A DNA stretch of 64,000 bases from Acutalibacter sp. 1XD8-36 (GCF_009917525.1 NZ_QZDU01000005.1:124001-188000), one strand, 5' to 3'; counted from the first letter of the stretch, positions 25,488 to 34,809 are shown. Numbers and translations: made by a program. Notes: generated by a model not told the origin, from the letters alone.

Positions 25488-25530
25488 GCACGGCGAGCCG
25501 CCGGGATATGACGGCTCGCGCGGTGCTATA
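25484..25530. other. Strong intercistronic hairpin
   Basis: TATAGCAC and GCGAGCCG (within 25484-25500) pair with CGGCTCGC and GTGCTATA (25512-25530), leaving small bulges. No T-run follows on minus, so it may protect the upstream lipoprotein mRNA rather than terminate. Its edge overlaps the palindrome by four bases, so both structures cannot form fully together. Confidence 0.6.
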
Positions 25531-25541
25531 GCTTCTGCTTA

Positions 25542-27131
25542 TCAAGAAACTCCGTTTGCTTCGGCCCACTCGTCAAGCTGCCTCTGCTTTTCCTCTATTA
25601 TCTTGCCTATCCCCGCGCTCTCCATCTCGGAAAGCATCTGGGACAGTGTGGCCTCAGTGTCCACAAGGCCGCTCTCAAGGCCAATCTTATACTGGTCGTA
25701 TACACCCTGTACGGCGGCTATCTCGGTAAGCACGCTGTCGCTGTTGAATGTGAAGCCAAAGGCCTTGGACTTGTCGGCCCCATCGTTGAAGGCCTTCAGT
25801 TCCTTGTAAAGGTTCAGGTCGTCCCCTTCCCATACGTGCGTGATAAACTGGTTGCCGAATATCCATCCGGCGCTGGGGTTATACCCGGACTCCGCACCGT
25901 TGAGGGCTGCCGCGGCGGTGATATGTCCGTCGTCGGTCATGTCATAATGGGTGCCCTCAATACCCCAGGCCAGCAGGTTCATAATGTCCGGGTTGGTGTA
26001 CTGCTCATTCAGGTACTCCATGGCCCGCTCCGGGCTCTCGGCTGAGTAGGGTATGCCCCACATGAAGCTCTGGGGAACAGAGGTGTAGGTGGCGTCACCC
26101 AGGACCGTGAGCGTAACAACGGGAGTGCCGCATATCTTTGACTCCTGGTTGTCCGCGCCGGGCTTATATCGGTTATTATAGGCGAAGGCCCGCCCGGCCT
26201 TTACCTGAGAGGGGCCCCCCTCGGTTACGGCGGCTATGTCCGCGCTGATGTATCCAGCCTCGAACCATTTCCTGGCGTGGAGGCAATACTCCTTATATTC
26301 CTCTGTGGCGAAGGCGTTCACAACTGTCAGGTCGTCAAGGCCGAAGTTCCGCAGCACCGCGAAGCCGTCTGTAAGCGGGTCGAAGCTCATGCCCAGGGTG
26401 CCGTAGATGGAGCTGCCGGAGTTGCTGGTGATTATCTGGACGTCAGGATGGTTCTCATGGACCTTTGCGAACAGGCCGTCAAGGTCGTCGATGGTCTTGA
26501 TATCCTCCTTCTTATAGCCCGCTTCTTCCATATAGTCCTGGCGGACTACCAGGCCACCGTGACCGATAGCCAGGTCGCGGTTGGTGGTGATACCGTAGAG
26601 CTTGCCGTCCAGCTTGCCTGCGTCTATAAAGCTCTGGCCCACCGCTTCAATAATGCCCTGGCCGTACTCCTGGATAAGGTCGGTAAGGTCGGTCATCTGG
26701 TTCGCAGAATAGTAGGCGTTGAAGCTGTTGGAGCGGATAACGAAGCAGTCCAGCTTCTCGGCGCTTGCCAGCATAAGCTGCATTTGCTGCTGGTAGTTGC
26801 CCATGGAGATAGGCATAAGCTCGATGGTATCGTTGAGCTTCTCCTGGGTTATCTTGTTAATCTCTGCCTCAATGAGCTTATTGTCCTGGGGCACGCCGTT
26901 AATAAGCGGATAGGCCACCACAAGGTTCATGGGCTCATTGCCGGAGGACTCCTCTTCACCGGAGCTCTCCGGTGAGCTCTCAGGCGTGCTGCTCTCTGCT
27001 TCAGAGCTGCCGGAGGAGGACGGAGTGCTCTCTGTCTCCTTGGAGGAGCTCTCCTCCTTGCCGCCACAGGCCGCGAACAGCGCAAGTATCAGCGCAGCGG
27101 CAAGCATAACGGAAATCAGTCTTCGTTTCAT
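25542..27131 (-). CDS. Extracellular solute-binding lipoprotein, CUT1 sugar ABC transporter
   Basis: A 529-residue lipoprotein. The signal peptide ends in LFAAC with C22 as lipidation site, then a Ser/Glu-rich linker (about 27-60) and a long binding domain of the LplA/YtcQ type. Length over 500 fits binding proteins for complex saccharides or uronate oligomers. I chose the ATG at 27131, seven bases after AGAGG; an ATG six codons upstream lacks a clear site. First gene of the operon that continues with both permeases. Confidence 0.9.
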   Translation of the reverse strand: MKRRLISVMLAAALILALFAACGGKEESSSKETESTPSSSGSSEAESSTPESSPESSGEEESSGNEPMNLVVAYPLINGVPQDNKLIEAEINKITQEKLNDTIELMPISMGNYQQQMQLMLASAEKLDCFVIRSNSFNAYYSANQMTDLTDLIQEYGQGIIEAVGQSFIDAGKLDGKLYGITTNRDLAIGHGGLVVRQDYMEEAGYKKEDIKTIDDLDGLFAKVHENHPDVQIITSNSGSSIYGTLGMSFDPLTDGFAVLRNFGLDDLTVVNAFATEEYKEYCLHARKWFEAGYISADIAAVTEGGPSQVKAGRAFAYNNRYKPGADNQESKICGTPVVTLTVLGDATYTSVPQSFMWGIPYSAESPERAMEYLNEQYTNPDIMNLLAWGIEGTHYDMTDDGHITAAAALNGAESGYNPSAGWIFGNQFITHVWEGDDLNLYKELKAFNDGADKSKAFGFTFNSDSVLTEIAAVQGVYDQYKIGLESGLVDTEATLSQMLSEMESAGIGKIIEEKQRQLDEWAEANGVS

Positions 27132-27253
27132 GCTTTTTCCTCTTTTCATTATTTTTCCCCGGTTTGTCTAGGGTGCCCTAATTTTAGCGCATTTTCTGCC
27201 CTTTTGTCTCAAAAAAAAGAAATGTCAATATGCAAAAAATATTAAAAAAAGAA

Positions 27254-27280
27254 AAAACCGTCTTTTTTAAAGACGGTTTT
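27254..27280 (-). terminator. Rho-independent terminator after the lipoprotein pair
   Basis: AAAACCGTCTTT (27254-27265) is perfectly inverted at 27269-27280 around TTT, with T-rich sequence beyond it on minus. Confidence 0.85.
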
Positions 27281-27304
27281 CATGTGTATGGGTCATGTCT
27301 GCTC

Positions 27305-28717
27305 TCAGCTCTCCCCCAGCATCATCGACATCTCCATATAAGCCCGGTGGACCTCCCTATCCAGTGCACTTTCGTTCTCTGCAAGATACTTGCTTTTGTC
27401 AAACAGGTCGACCAGCTTCTCGTCCAGCTCTGTGCGGAAGCGGGCATATGAGATATTGTCCCTGAGGTTGCACAGCTCATCAAAGTTTGACTTTGCAAGA
27501 TACCATTTCTGCCAGCCATTAGTCCCATAATCTCCATACTTAACTACTTGGGTGCGCTTTTGCATAGCTTCCTCGTGCGTTGGGATGGCCTGGTTATATG
27601 TCAGGTTTGCATATATGGGGGAGCACTGGCAGTCCAAGCTCAAAAGGTAGTCCAGGACAAAAAAGGCGTCGTCAGGGCGCTTTGTATTAATGTTGATTGC
27701 CGCGAAAGAGGTTATAGTTGCGCAATACCCTCCCTGGGTAGAGTAGAGCGGAAAAAATGTTAAATGCTCTTTTTTATCTATTCCTGCAAACATTGCCTTG
27801 TACATGTCATCATCATCTGTGAAAAAATTAAACTCTACCTTTAAATCACTATGGTAATAGCTTGGCATATTTTCAGAATCATAGTTTGCCCTGCAGTCTT
27901 CCAAATCGCCTAAAATTTTTATGACTTCCTTCAAATCTTCCTCAGAAAAAGCAAGGGTTTCTGTGTCGTAATCTGCCAATGCCGGGAAGACTGAGGCTAA
28001 CCTATCGGCATCCATCAAATATCTTCCGTATTCCGTAGTTAGTTCTGATGAAAACAGAGATACCGGGTTATCGCTTTTCGCAATATCAAAAAAGGTGAGG
28101 GTTTCTGAGGGCTCATGCTCCAATTCGGCTTTGCGGAAAACTGTCAGCGGCATTGAATACGTGAGAGGGAGCGTCAGCTGGCCTTCTTCTCCCTTTCCGG
28201 CTTCCATTATGACAGGCGTAAGCTTATCCCACTCCATAAACTGCGCCTTTTCAATGTATTCATCTAATGGTAGGAAAGTCCGTCTGGACATGACCTGGTC
28301 GGGGTATTTAAATACCGGGTCCTCGTAATCGGGTTCGCAAACTGTAATAAAAACATCGGGGCCGTTGCCGGCCATTATTTCTGTTCTGACTCGGGTTAAA
28401 TCATTATCTCTAAGTGCATAGTTTGGGCCGTTACTACCATTGTTATAATCAAAATATATACAATCGAAGATAATATCCCTCGGCCCGTCCGCTTTTATAA
28501 TTTCATTCTTAAAATCTTTTAAATTCCTGTCACGGGTAGCCTCGGTATGCGGGGGCCAGGAAGGAAAATCTATAAGAATTCGCAATGAGCCTTCGTCTGC
28601 CTGGAGAGTTTCCTCGGCAGACGAAGGCTGGGAAATATTTATATCTGACTTACTGCACGCCGTGATTCCGGCTATACTTATGATAAGTACGAGTAAAAGG
28701 ACACATTTCTTTTTCAT
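27305..28717 (-). CDS. Extracellular binding-protein-like lipoprotein, paralogue A
   Basis: A 470-residue lipoprotein with signal peptide and ITAC lipobox (C21). The start is the ATG at 28717 after GGGAGGGG; the frame runs 24 codons further without a start signal. The body resembles family 1 extracellular binding proteins: RTEIMAGNGPDVFITV near 115, YIEKAQFMEWDKL near 160 and LPLTYSM near 185. It is clearly related to the next lipoprotein (28792-30096). AT-richer than the sugar operon and without permeases, so possibly acquired. Ligand unknown. Confidence 0.85.
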   Translation of the reverse strand: MKKKCVLLLVLIISIAGITACSKSDINISQPSSAEETLQADEGSLRILIDFPSWPPHTEATRDRNLKDFKNEIIKADGPRDIIFDCIYFDYNNGSNGPNYALRDNDLTRVRTEIMAGNGPDVFITVCEPDYEDPVFKYPDQVMSRRTFLPLDEYIEKAQFMEWDKLTPVIMEAGKGEEGQLTLPLTYSMPLTVFRKAELEHEPSETLTFFDIAKSDNPVSLFSSELTTEYGRYLMDADRLASVFPALADYDTETLAFSEEDLKEVIKILGDLEDCRANYDSENMPSYYHSDLKVEFNFFTDDDDMYKAMFAGIDKKEHLTFFPLYSTQGGYCATITSFAAININTKRPDDAFFVLDYLLSLDCQCSPIYANLTYNQAIPTHEEAMQKRTQVVKYGDYGTNGWQKWYLAKSNFDELCNLRDNISYARFRTELDEKLVDLFDKSKYLAENESALDREVHRAYMEMSMMLGES

Positions 28718-28756
28718 TTGGTTTCCCCTCCCAGATAAATGTATAAAGTACCATGG

Positions 28757-28773
28757 CCCCGGCGCAGCCGGGG
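28757..28773 (-). other. GC hairpin between the two lipoprotein genes
   Basis: CCCCGGC (28757-28763) and GCCGGGG (28767-28773) flank GCA. No T-run follows, so it is more likely a mRNA-stabilising or spacing element than a terminator. Confidence 0.45.
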
Positions 28774-28791
28774 TCTCAGTCCCCAACACCT

Positions 28792-30096
28792 TTAGCTCTC
28801 CGCAAGCAGCATTTCCATTAAAACGTACTGCTCATGCGCCTTTTTTTCCAGCTCCTTATCGTCCCTGCTTGCCCTGACCTCCTTAATACACATATCAAGC
28901 GGCCCAGGGAACTTAGCGATATTTATCTGCTTTTGTGCCTCATAAATCTGCTTAAAGTTTGTCTCGTTCATTTTCCAGGCGCTAGATGAGGGCGTGCTTT
29001 CGTTTCCTGTATCCACATATACAGGCAAGCCCTCCATACGGTCCTGAAAAATCGGGCTCGTCTGCTGGACTCCTGCACTCAGTAAGTAGTCGATTATCCT
29101 AAACGCCTCGTCAGGGTAGCGGGTATTGCGGTTGATGGCGGCGAAGGTTGTGATGTTCGCTGTTATTCCGCCGGAGAGATTGTATGCGGGTATAATAGTA
29201 TACTCCTGGTCTTTTTCCAGAGATATATCGGCAAAGGATAAATTTTGCAAGTCGATTATGGGCATGGGAGGCCGTTCCTCCATAGCCATCTTCTCCGGGA
29301 TGCTCCTGCATGCTGCAATTTGTTTAGCCATCAGCGTCTTCAACTCATCCTCCGAAAAGGCCGGGATATCCTTATCGTAATCAGCAAGGCTTCCGATGAT
29401 GTCCCCCATGTCTGCAAAGCATGCTGACACCCGGATGTTAAGGTCCTGGTCCCCTATCATTTCCTCCCAAGCCATGGGAAGCTGGTTTTCCGGCGTATAG
29501 GTATTGTCAAAAAATGTGGCATTAAAGGTGTACGTCAATGGGAGTATCTGCTGTCCCTCGCTATTCTTACCGGCAGCCATTACCACTGGCTGTAATTTAT
29601 CCCACTCCATATACTCAGCTTTCTCAATGTAGTCGTCAAGCTGCATGAATATGTGATTTGACATGGCCTTTACAGGGAAATTGAAGAACGGCGTATCATC
29701 TATACTGGCTCTTTGCGCACATATAAATAAATCCGGACCCTTTCCTGCCATGATTTCCGTGCGTATACGGGTAAGCGCGGTACTGCGTTCAACTCCGTTT
29801 TCCGGTATGCTCTCTGTCAAGACCATAAAATCCTGCTCGTATCCTGACAGACCTGCCAAAGATTTTTGCAGTTCATCGGACCCCATCCGCCTGTGAATGG
29901 GCAAATCCATCAATACGGTAATTACTTTCCTGCCGAACTTTTCTTCCATTTGCTCTGCTGTGGCTTGTGTATCCTGACTACCTTGGCTTGATGGGCTGAC
30001 AGTTTTCCGCCCGCACCCAAAGAAAGATATCAATATCAAAAAAATGAACGATAACACAAGAACCCTGCGCAAATTACTCTCTACTGTTTTTGTCAT
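28792..30096 (-). CDS. Extracellular binding-protein-like lipoprotein, paralogue B
   Basis: A 434-residue lipoprotein with lipobox SFFGC (C28) and a Ser/Gln-rich linker. It shares RTEIMAGKGPDLFI, YIEKAEYMEWDKL, LPLTYTF and an AAINRNTRYPDEAF segment with paralogue A, so the pair arose by duplication. Start ATG after GAGGTGAT. First gene of the two-gene operon. Lacks nearby permease or ATPase genes; may serve another importer or act as a receptor. Confidence 0.85.
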   Translation of the reverse strand: MTKTVESNLRRVLVLSFIFLILISFFGCGRKTVSPSSQGSQDTQATAEQMEEKFGRKVITVLMDLPIHRRMGSDELQKSLAGLSGYEQDFMVLTESIPENGVERSTALTRIRTEIMAGKGPDLFICAQRASIDDTPFFNFPVKAMSNHIFMQLDDYIEKAEYMEWDKLQPVVMAAGKNSEGQQILPLTYTFNATFFDNTYTPENQLPMAWEEMIGDQDLNIRVSACFADMGDIIGSLADYDKDIPAFSEDELKTLMAKQIAACRSIPEKMAMEERPPMPIIDLQNLSFADISLEKDQEYTIIPAYNLSGGITANITTFAAINRNTRYPDEAFRIIDYLLSAGVQQTSPIFQDRMEGLPVYVDTGNESTPSSSAWKMNETNFKQIYEAQKQINIAKFPGPLDMCIKEVRASRDDKELEKKAHEQYVLMEMLLAES

Positions 30097-30140
30097 ATTA
30101 TATCACCTCGTAAAGTATTTTCTATCTCCCTTTTATTGTA

Positions 30141-30169
30141 ATCATATCACATATAGGTTTATATATCAA
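30141..30169 (-). promoter_or_regulatory. Sigma-A promoter of the lipoprotein pair
   Basis: On minus, TTGATA (30169-30164), 17-bp spacer, TATGAT (30146-30141). An AATCTCAC/GTGATT inverted repeat lies just upstream at 30184-30204 and may be an operator. Confidence 0.65.
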
Positions 30170-30267
30170 GCGTATATTGTAAAAATCTCACGTTTTTTGT
30201 GATTAATCTTCAAAAAACTTAGAGCTCAAATACAACCAAGGTTTGCCATCTCCAATAACGCACAACA

Positions 30268-30296
30268 AAAGGGCACTCCTACCAGGAGAGCCCTTT
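30268..30296 (-). terminator. Rho-independent terminator of the coaBC-tcdA operon
   Basis: Thirteen-base arms (30268-30280, 30284-30296) around ACC with one mismatch; on minus TTTTGTTG follows. It begins 7 bp after the tcdA stop. Confidence 0.85.
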
Positions 30297-30302
30297 GCAG
30301 TC

Positions 30303-31007
30303 TCAGTTATTTACCCCGCAGATATCCTTCACAGCCTCCCCGGCCATTATCATCCCCATCACCGGCGGCACGAAGGACACGCTTCCGGGCACAGGCTTCT
30401 CCCCTGCCCCGGCGGGTACGGCTATAGGCGGCTCGGTGGAGTAGGCCACTTTCAGTCGCTCTACCCCGCGCTTTTTTAGCTCCCGGCGCATGACCCTGGC
30501 AAGGGGGCATACGGAGGTCTCGTAGATGTCCGCCACCCGAAAGGCTGTGGGGTCCAGCTTGTTCCCTGCGCCCATGGCGCTGATTGTGGGTATGCCCAGC
30601 TTATAGGCGCGCTGAATAATGGCGAGCTTGCCGGTCACCATGTCTATACAGTCTAAAATATAGTCAAATCCTGTAAAATCTAACTGTTCTTCGGTGTCGG
30701 GGGTATAAACAAGCTCATGCAGCTCAAGCTCAAGCTCCGGGTTAATGGCGTGAAGACGCTTTGCCGCGGCCTCTACCTTGGGCATACCCACGGTCTCGGC
30801 TACAGCGAAAATTTGGCGGTTTAGGTTGGACACTGAATAGGCGTCCTTATCCACCAGAGCCATTGCCCCCACTCCGCAGCGAGCCAAGGCTTCCGCGGCG
30901 CTGCCTCCCACACCTCCAAGGCCGAATACAGCTATCCGGGCGGCTTTAAGCTTATGGAGGGCCCCGTCGCCCAGGAGCAGCCCCTGCCTCTCAAAGGGAG
31001 TCTCCAC
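30303..31007 (-). CDS. tcdA: tRNA threonylcarbamoyladenosine dehydratase
   Basis: A 234-residue E1-like enzyme that cyclises t6A to ct6A at position 37 of ANN-reading tRNAs using ATP. The nucleotide-binding GLGGVGGS lies at 29-36, followed by DKDAYSVSNLNRQ and DCIDMVTGK. SVCPLARVMRREL near 165 and PGSVSFVPPVMG near 210 are typical. I chose the GTG at 31007, seven bases after AAGAAGG and 2 bp beyond the previous stop; the frame extends to 31052 inside that gene. Last gene of the operon. Confidence 0.9.
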   Translation of the reverse strand: METPFERQGLLLGDGALHKLKAARIAVFGLGGVGGSAAEALARCGVGAMALVDKDAYSVSNLNRQIFAVAETVGMPKVEAAAKRLHAINPELELELHELVYTPDTEEQLDFTGFDYILDCIDMVTGKLAIIQRAYKLGIPTISAMGAGNKLDPTAFRVADIYETSVCPLARVMRRELKKRGVERLKVAYSTEPPIAVPAGAGEKPVPGSVSFVPPVMGMIMAGEAVKDICGVNN

Positions 31008-31009
31008 TC

Positions 31010-31711
31010 TCAGCCCTTCTTGCGCACAAAGGCCTTCTTGGGCATCTTGCATATGGGGCAGCTCCAGTCGGCGGGGAGCTCCTCGAAGCCGAAGTTGGGG
31101 TCCTTATACTCGTAGCCGCAGACGGAGCATACAAAGCGCTCGCCGGTTATCCTCTCGGCCTGCTGACCGGAAAGGTAGGTCGGGGCCTTTGTGGGAGATA
31201 TGCCGCCTAGCTTCTCAACATAATACTGGTATGTCATGGGCTTATAGGCCTCGAACTTCCCGGCGGTCTCTATGCCCCCGGCTATGTCGCTCCCGGCTAC
31301 TATCTCAGCCACAAACAGCACCTGCCCGCCTACGGGCAGCTTCGCCTTGACCTGGCAGAGGAACCAGCAGCAGGTGTTCTCCTTTATAACCGGCACGCCC
31401 TCCATGAGGACCTTATGCCGGATATTCTCCAGCTTCCCCCCGTGCCTGCCGCTTGTAAAGCCCAGGGCCCCTATGACAGTGGCCGGGGTGCTCTCGGACA
31501 GCACGGAGATGGTGAACACGCCGCTCTCCTCTATGCACTGGCAGCTATAGTTTTCGGTATTTACAGACAGGGCTATAAGCGGCGGCGCGCCAGGGGAGGT
31601 CTTTGTAACCTGCATTACGGTGTTCACAATGCAGGCGCTTGGGCCGTTTTTGTCCTTGACCCCGATGGCGTACATGCCGTAGGTTATATTGCCTAATACT
31701 AGTGGTTTCAT
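31010..31711 (-). CDS. Flavin reductase-rubredoxin fusion (high-molecular-weight rubredoxin type)
   Basis: A 233-residue protein. The N-terminal flavin-reductase-like domain (about 1-165) binds FMN; the C-terminal rubredoxin domain (about 190-233) has the iron ligands C195, C198 (CSVCGYEY), C218 and C221 ([11 protein letters not shown]). In Moorella such a protein passes NAD(P)H electrons to a flavodiiron protein that reduces oxygen or nitric oxide. No flavodiiron gene is in this window. Start ATG after GAGGTAAAG. Lies between glyA and tcdA. Confidence 0.9.
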   Translation of the reverse strand: MKPLVLGNITYGMYAIGVKDKNGPSACIVNTVMQVTKTSPGAPPLIALSVNTENYSCQCIEESGVFTISVLSESTPATVIGALGFTSGRHGGKLENIRHKVLMEGVPVIKENTCCWFLCQVKAKLPVGGQVLFVAEIVAGSDIAGGIETAGKFEAYKPMTYQYYVEKLGGISPTKAPTYLSGQQAERITGERFVCSVCGYEYKDPNFGFEELPADWSCPICKMPKKAFVRKKG

Positions 31712-31747
31712 GGCTTTACCTCGTTTTGCCTGGTTTATTGGGTTTAT

Positions 31748-33004
31748 TTACTGATAGAGAGGGTATTTCTTACAGATATCCTCCACCATGCCCCGGAGCT
31801 TCCCTATATTGCCCTCGAAATCATCCTCCATAGCGATTGCTATGCACTGGGCAACCTGGTCCATATCGTCCTCCCTAAGCCCTCTGGTGGTGACGGCGGG
31901 GGTGCCGAGCCTCAGGCCGCTGGTGACGAAGGGGCTGCGCTGTTCGCCGGGGACGGTATTCTTGTTGGCGGTGATGAACACCTCGTCCAGCCTTCTCTCC
32001 AGCTCCTTGCCTGTGAGCTCCAGGCCAGACAAATCCACCAGCATAAGGTGGTTGTCCGTGCCACCCGACACCAGCTTCACGCCCCGCTTTATGAGGCCCC
32101 CGGCAAGGGCTGCAGCGTTCTCCACCACCTGCCGGCCGTACTCCTTAAACTCCGGCTTCAGGGCTTCACCTAAGCATACGGCCTTGGCAGCGATAATATG
32201 CATAAGCGGGCCGCCCTGGGTGCCGGGGAATATGGCCTTGTCGATGGCCTTGGCGTACTCCTCCCGGCAGAGGATAAGGCCGCCCCTTGGCCCGCGCAGG
32301 GTCTTATGGGTGGTAGTCGTCACTACATCGGCGTAGGGCACCGGGTTCTGGTGGCAGCCTGCCGCCACAAGGCCCGCGATATGGGCCATGTCCACCATGA
32401 GCTTTGCCCCGCAGGCGTCAGCTATCTCGCGGAACTTCCCGAAGTCTATGGCCCTGGCATAGGCGCTGGCCCCGGCGACTATGAGCTTTGGCTTCTCCTT
32501 CATGGCAAGGTCCATCACCTTGTCGTAATTTATGCGCCCGGTGTCCGGCTCCACGCCATAGGCAACAAAGTTATAGAGCGCCCCGGACATATTTACCGGC
32601 GAGCCGTGGGACAGGTGCCCTCCTTCGGAGAGGTTCATGCCCAGCACCGTGTCCCCGGGCTGCAGGAAGGCGAAGTAGACTGCAAGGTTCGCCTGGGCCC
32701 CGGAGTGGGGCTGGACGTTGGCGTGCTCGGCCCCGAACAGGCTGCAGGCCCTGTCCCTGGCGATATCCTCGGCGATATCCACGCACTGGCAGCCGCCGTA
32801 GTACCTGTGGGCGGGATACCCCTCGGCGTACTTGTTCGTCAGCACCGTGCCCATAGCCGCCATAACCGCAGGGGATACGATATTTTCCGAGGCGATAAGC
32901 TCAAGGTTCCGGCGCTGGCGTGAAAGCTCCTTTGACATGGCGTCAGCTATCTCCGGGTCGGTCTGTGATACAAAGCCGATGGCGTCCATTAAATCATTGT
33001 ACAT
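31748..33004 (-). CDS. glyA: Serine hydroxymethyltransferase
   Basis: A 418-residue PLP enzyme that converts serine and tetrahydrofolate to glycine and methylene-tetrahydrofolate. [14 protein letters not shown] (about 34-47), [15 protein letters not shown] (57-71) and [14 protein letters not shown] (about 225) with the PLP lysine are diagnostic. Full length. ATG after GGAGGG. Supplies one-carbon units, including those needed for pantothenate synthesis, which may explain its place after coaBC. Confidence 0.96.
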   Translation of the reverse strand: MYNDLMDAIGFVSQTDPEIADAMSKELSRQRRNLELIASENIVSPAVMAAMGTVLTNKYAEGYPAHRYYGGCQCVDIAEDIARDRACSLFGAEHANVQPHSGAQANLAVYFAFLQPGDTVLGMNLSEGGHLSHGSPVNMSGALYNFVAYGVEPDTGRINYDKVMDLAMKEKPKLIVAGASAYARAIDFGKFREIADACGAKLMVDMAHIAGLVAAGCHQNPVPYADVVTTTTHKTLRGPRGGLILCREEYAKAIDKAIFPGTQGGPLMHIIAAKAVCLGEALKPEFKEYGRQVVENAAALAGGLIKRGVKLVSGGTDNHLMLVDLSGLELTGKELERRLDEVFITANKNTVPGEQRSPFVTSGLRLGTPAVTTRGLREDDMDQVAQCIAIAMEDDFEGNIGKLRGMVEDICKKYPLYQ

Positions 33005-33038
33005 TTTAAGTTCCCTCCAATAAATTATTTATATTATG

Positions 33039-33464
33039 TTACTCCTGGCGCTCCCCATGGAAAATGCCCTCCGTGAGGTTTACGAACATATCAGGCTCCT
33101 TCAGTGTGCGGGCCTCGCCGTTCCACCAGCCGGTTATCCAGTTGGCCGCGGCGGTGAGCTTTTTGCCGTCTTTCATTATATATGTTATGGTTACATCCGG
33201 GCCCACCTCTCTGGAGTTCTCGGGGACCTGGGTAAAGGGCTGGTAGTTTAGGGAGTTTATGAGCTTTACCGCCAGCTCTATCTTCTCAGGGTCCGTATAG
33301 TCCGCAGTCTCCCCCTGGGCCCAGCTTACTGTGACCCTCTCAACGTCCCTGGGGTTTGGGGCCCCGAAAACAGGCATACCGTTTTTCATCACAAACAGCA
33401 CCGTGACTATCACGCAGGTGAGTATCACCCCCGCCCCGGTGCGCAGGATATTCTCCTTCTTCAT
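33039..33464 (-). CDS. Small membrane-anchored extracytoplasmic protein
   Basis: A 141-residue protein with an N-terminal membrane helix (about 8-27) without lipobox, then a small alpha/beta domain ending in WWNGEARTLKEPDMFVNLTEG. The ending resembles small extracytoplasmic domains that Clostridia fuse to BlaR1-like peptidases, but I cannot name the family. Its start overlaps the coaBC stop as ATGA. Function unknown. Confidence 0.75.
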   Translation of the reverse strand: MKKENILRTGAGVILTCVIVTVLFVMKNGMPVFGAPNPRDVERVTVSWAQGETADYTDPEKIELAVKLINSLNYQPFTQVPENSREVGPDVTITYIMKDGKKLTAAANWITGWWNGEARTLKEPDMFVNLTEGIFHGERQE

Positions 33465-34663
33465 GGCTGCTTACCCTTTAGCTCAGCTATCCTGTCCAGC
33501 AGCCTGTGGGCAGCCTCATCTTTTGTAAGCATGGGCAGCTCCTCCTCCCCCTCCCGGGTGATAAGGGTGAGGACGTTGGTATCGACACCAAAGCCCGCCC
33601 CCTCCTGCCGGAGAGAGTTTGCGGCTACTATATCCAGATTCTTCTTTATGAGCTTCTTCCTGCTGTTCTCAACAAGGTTTTCAGTCTCCATGCTGAAGCC
33701 GCAGAGTATCTGGCCGGGGGCTTTATGCTCCCCAAGGTACGCTAAAATATCGTCTGTGCGAAGGAGCTCAAGATTTAATCCCTCCCCCGCCCCTTTCTTT
33801 ATCTTGCCCCCGGCGGTCCGGGCCGGGCGGTAGTCGGCTACAGCGGCGGCTTTTATAATAACGTCCTGCCCTTCTGAGCAGCTCGTTACGGCCTCAAACA
33901 TCTCCCGGGCGGTCACAACGCCGACAGTCTCAACATATGGAGGCTTTTTCAGCGCTGTCGGACCGCTCACCAGGGTCACCTCCGCCCCGCGCCGGGCAGC
34001 GGCTTTGGCTATGGCGTAGCCCATCCTGCCGGAGGAATGGTTGGTAAGGTAGCGCACAGGGTCCAGCGCCTCCTGGGTAGGTCCTGCGGTTACAAGTATA
34101 TGCAGGCCCTTCAAATCCTTTTCATACGCTATGGCCTGGTCCACCGCCTCAAGCAGGTCCTCGGGCTCGGGCATTTTCCCCCTGCCCACCGCGCCACAGG
34201 CCAAATGTCCGCTGGCGGGCTCTATGACCTCCCAGCCGTACCTTCGCAGGATGTTCAGGTTGTCCTGGGTCACAGGGTTATCGTACATGCGGGTGTTCAT
34301 GGCAGGAGCTATAAGCTTTATGCAGTCGCAGGCCAGGATAGTGGTGGAGAGCATATCGTCGGCTATGCCGTGGGCGGCCTTGGCTATTATATTTGCCGTG
34401 GCGGGCGCGACTATCAGCAGGTCCGCTTTATCCGCCAGGGCAACGTGCTCCACATGGCTCTGGAAATTGCGGTCGAAGGTGTCCACCATGGCCCTGTTAT
34501 GGGTCAGGGACTCGAAGGTGTGCGGGCCGATAAACTCGGTGGCGTTCTTTGTGAGCACCACCTCCACGTTATAGCCGCGCTGGGTGAGCTTGCTTGCAAG
34601 GGCCGCCGACTTATAGCAGGCTATGCCGCCTGTCACGCCCAGCACTACCGTCTTCTTTTTCAT
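33461..34663 (-). CDS. coaBC: Bifunctional phosphopantothenoylcysteine decarboxylase/synthetase
   Basis: A 400-residue enzyme for two steps of coenzyme A synthesis. The flavin-dependent CoaC half (about 1-175) has GVTGGIACYKSA, APATANIIAKAAHGIADD and APAMNTRMYDNP; the CoaB half (about 185-400) has VTAGPTQEALDPVRYLTN, HSSGRMGYAIA and ADYRP. The ATG at 34663 follows GGAGGAG; the frame extends 11 codons upstream. First gene of the operon, divergent from panT-coaX, so CoA genes flank one control region. Confidence 0.95.
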   Translation of the reverse strand: MKKKTVVLGVTGGIACYKSAALASKLTQRGYNVEVVLTKNATEFIGPHTFESLTHNRAMVDTFDRNFQSHVEHVALADKADLLIVAPATANIIAKAAHGIADDMLSTTILACDCIKLIAPAMNTRMYDNPVTQDNLNILRRYGWEVIEPASGHLACGAVGRGKMPEPEDLLEAVDQAIAYEKDLKGLHILVTAGPTQEALDPVRYLTNHSSGRMGYAIAKAAARRGAEVTLVSGPTALKKPPYVETVGVVTAREMFEAVTSCSEGQDVIIKAAAVADYRPARTAGGKIKKGAGEGLNLELLRTDDILAYLGEHKAPGQILCGFSMETENLVENSRKKLIKKNLDIVAANSLRQEGAGFGVDTNVLTLITREGEEELPMLTKDEAAHRLLDRIAELKGKQP

Positions 34664-34706
34664 GTAAAACTCCTCCAATACTGGCTGTTTTTGCATTTAT
34701 ATCCAA

Positions 34707-34735
34707 ATTATAACAAATTCCTGGGGCAATGTAAA
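34707..34735 (-). promoter_or_regulatory. Sigma-A promoter of coaBC
   Basis: On minus, TTTACA (34735-34730), 17-bp spacer, TATAAT (34712-34707), giving a short leader of about 40 bases. Confidence 0.75.
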
Positions 34736-34774
34736 GCATGAACACAATATTTTGGAAGTATCTTGTATAAAAGC

Positions 34775-34803
34775 TTGCAAAATCACCTGTGAACGGTTAT
34801 AAT
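34775..34803 (+). promoter_or_regulatory. Sigma-A promoter of panT-coaX
   Basis: TTGCAA (34775-34780), 17-bp spacer, TATAAT (34798-34803). Transcription should begin near 34810, the first base of the leader hairpin. Confidence 0.8.
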
Positions 34804-34809
34804 ATACAG

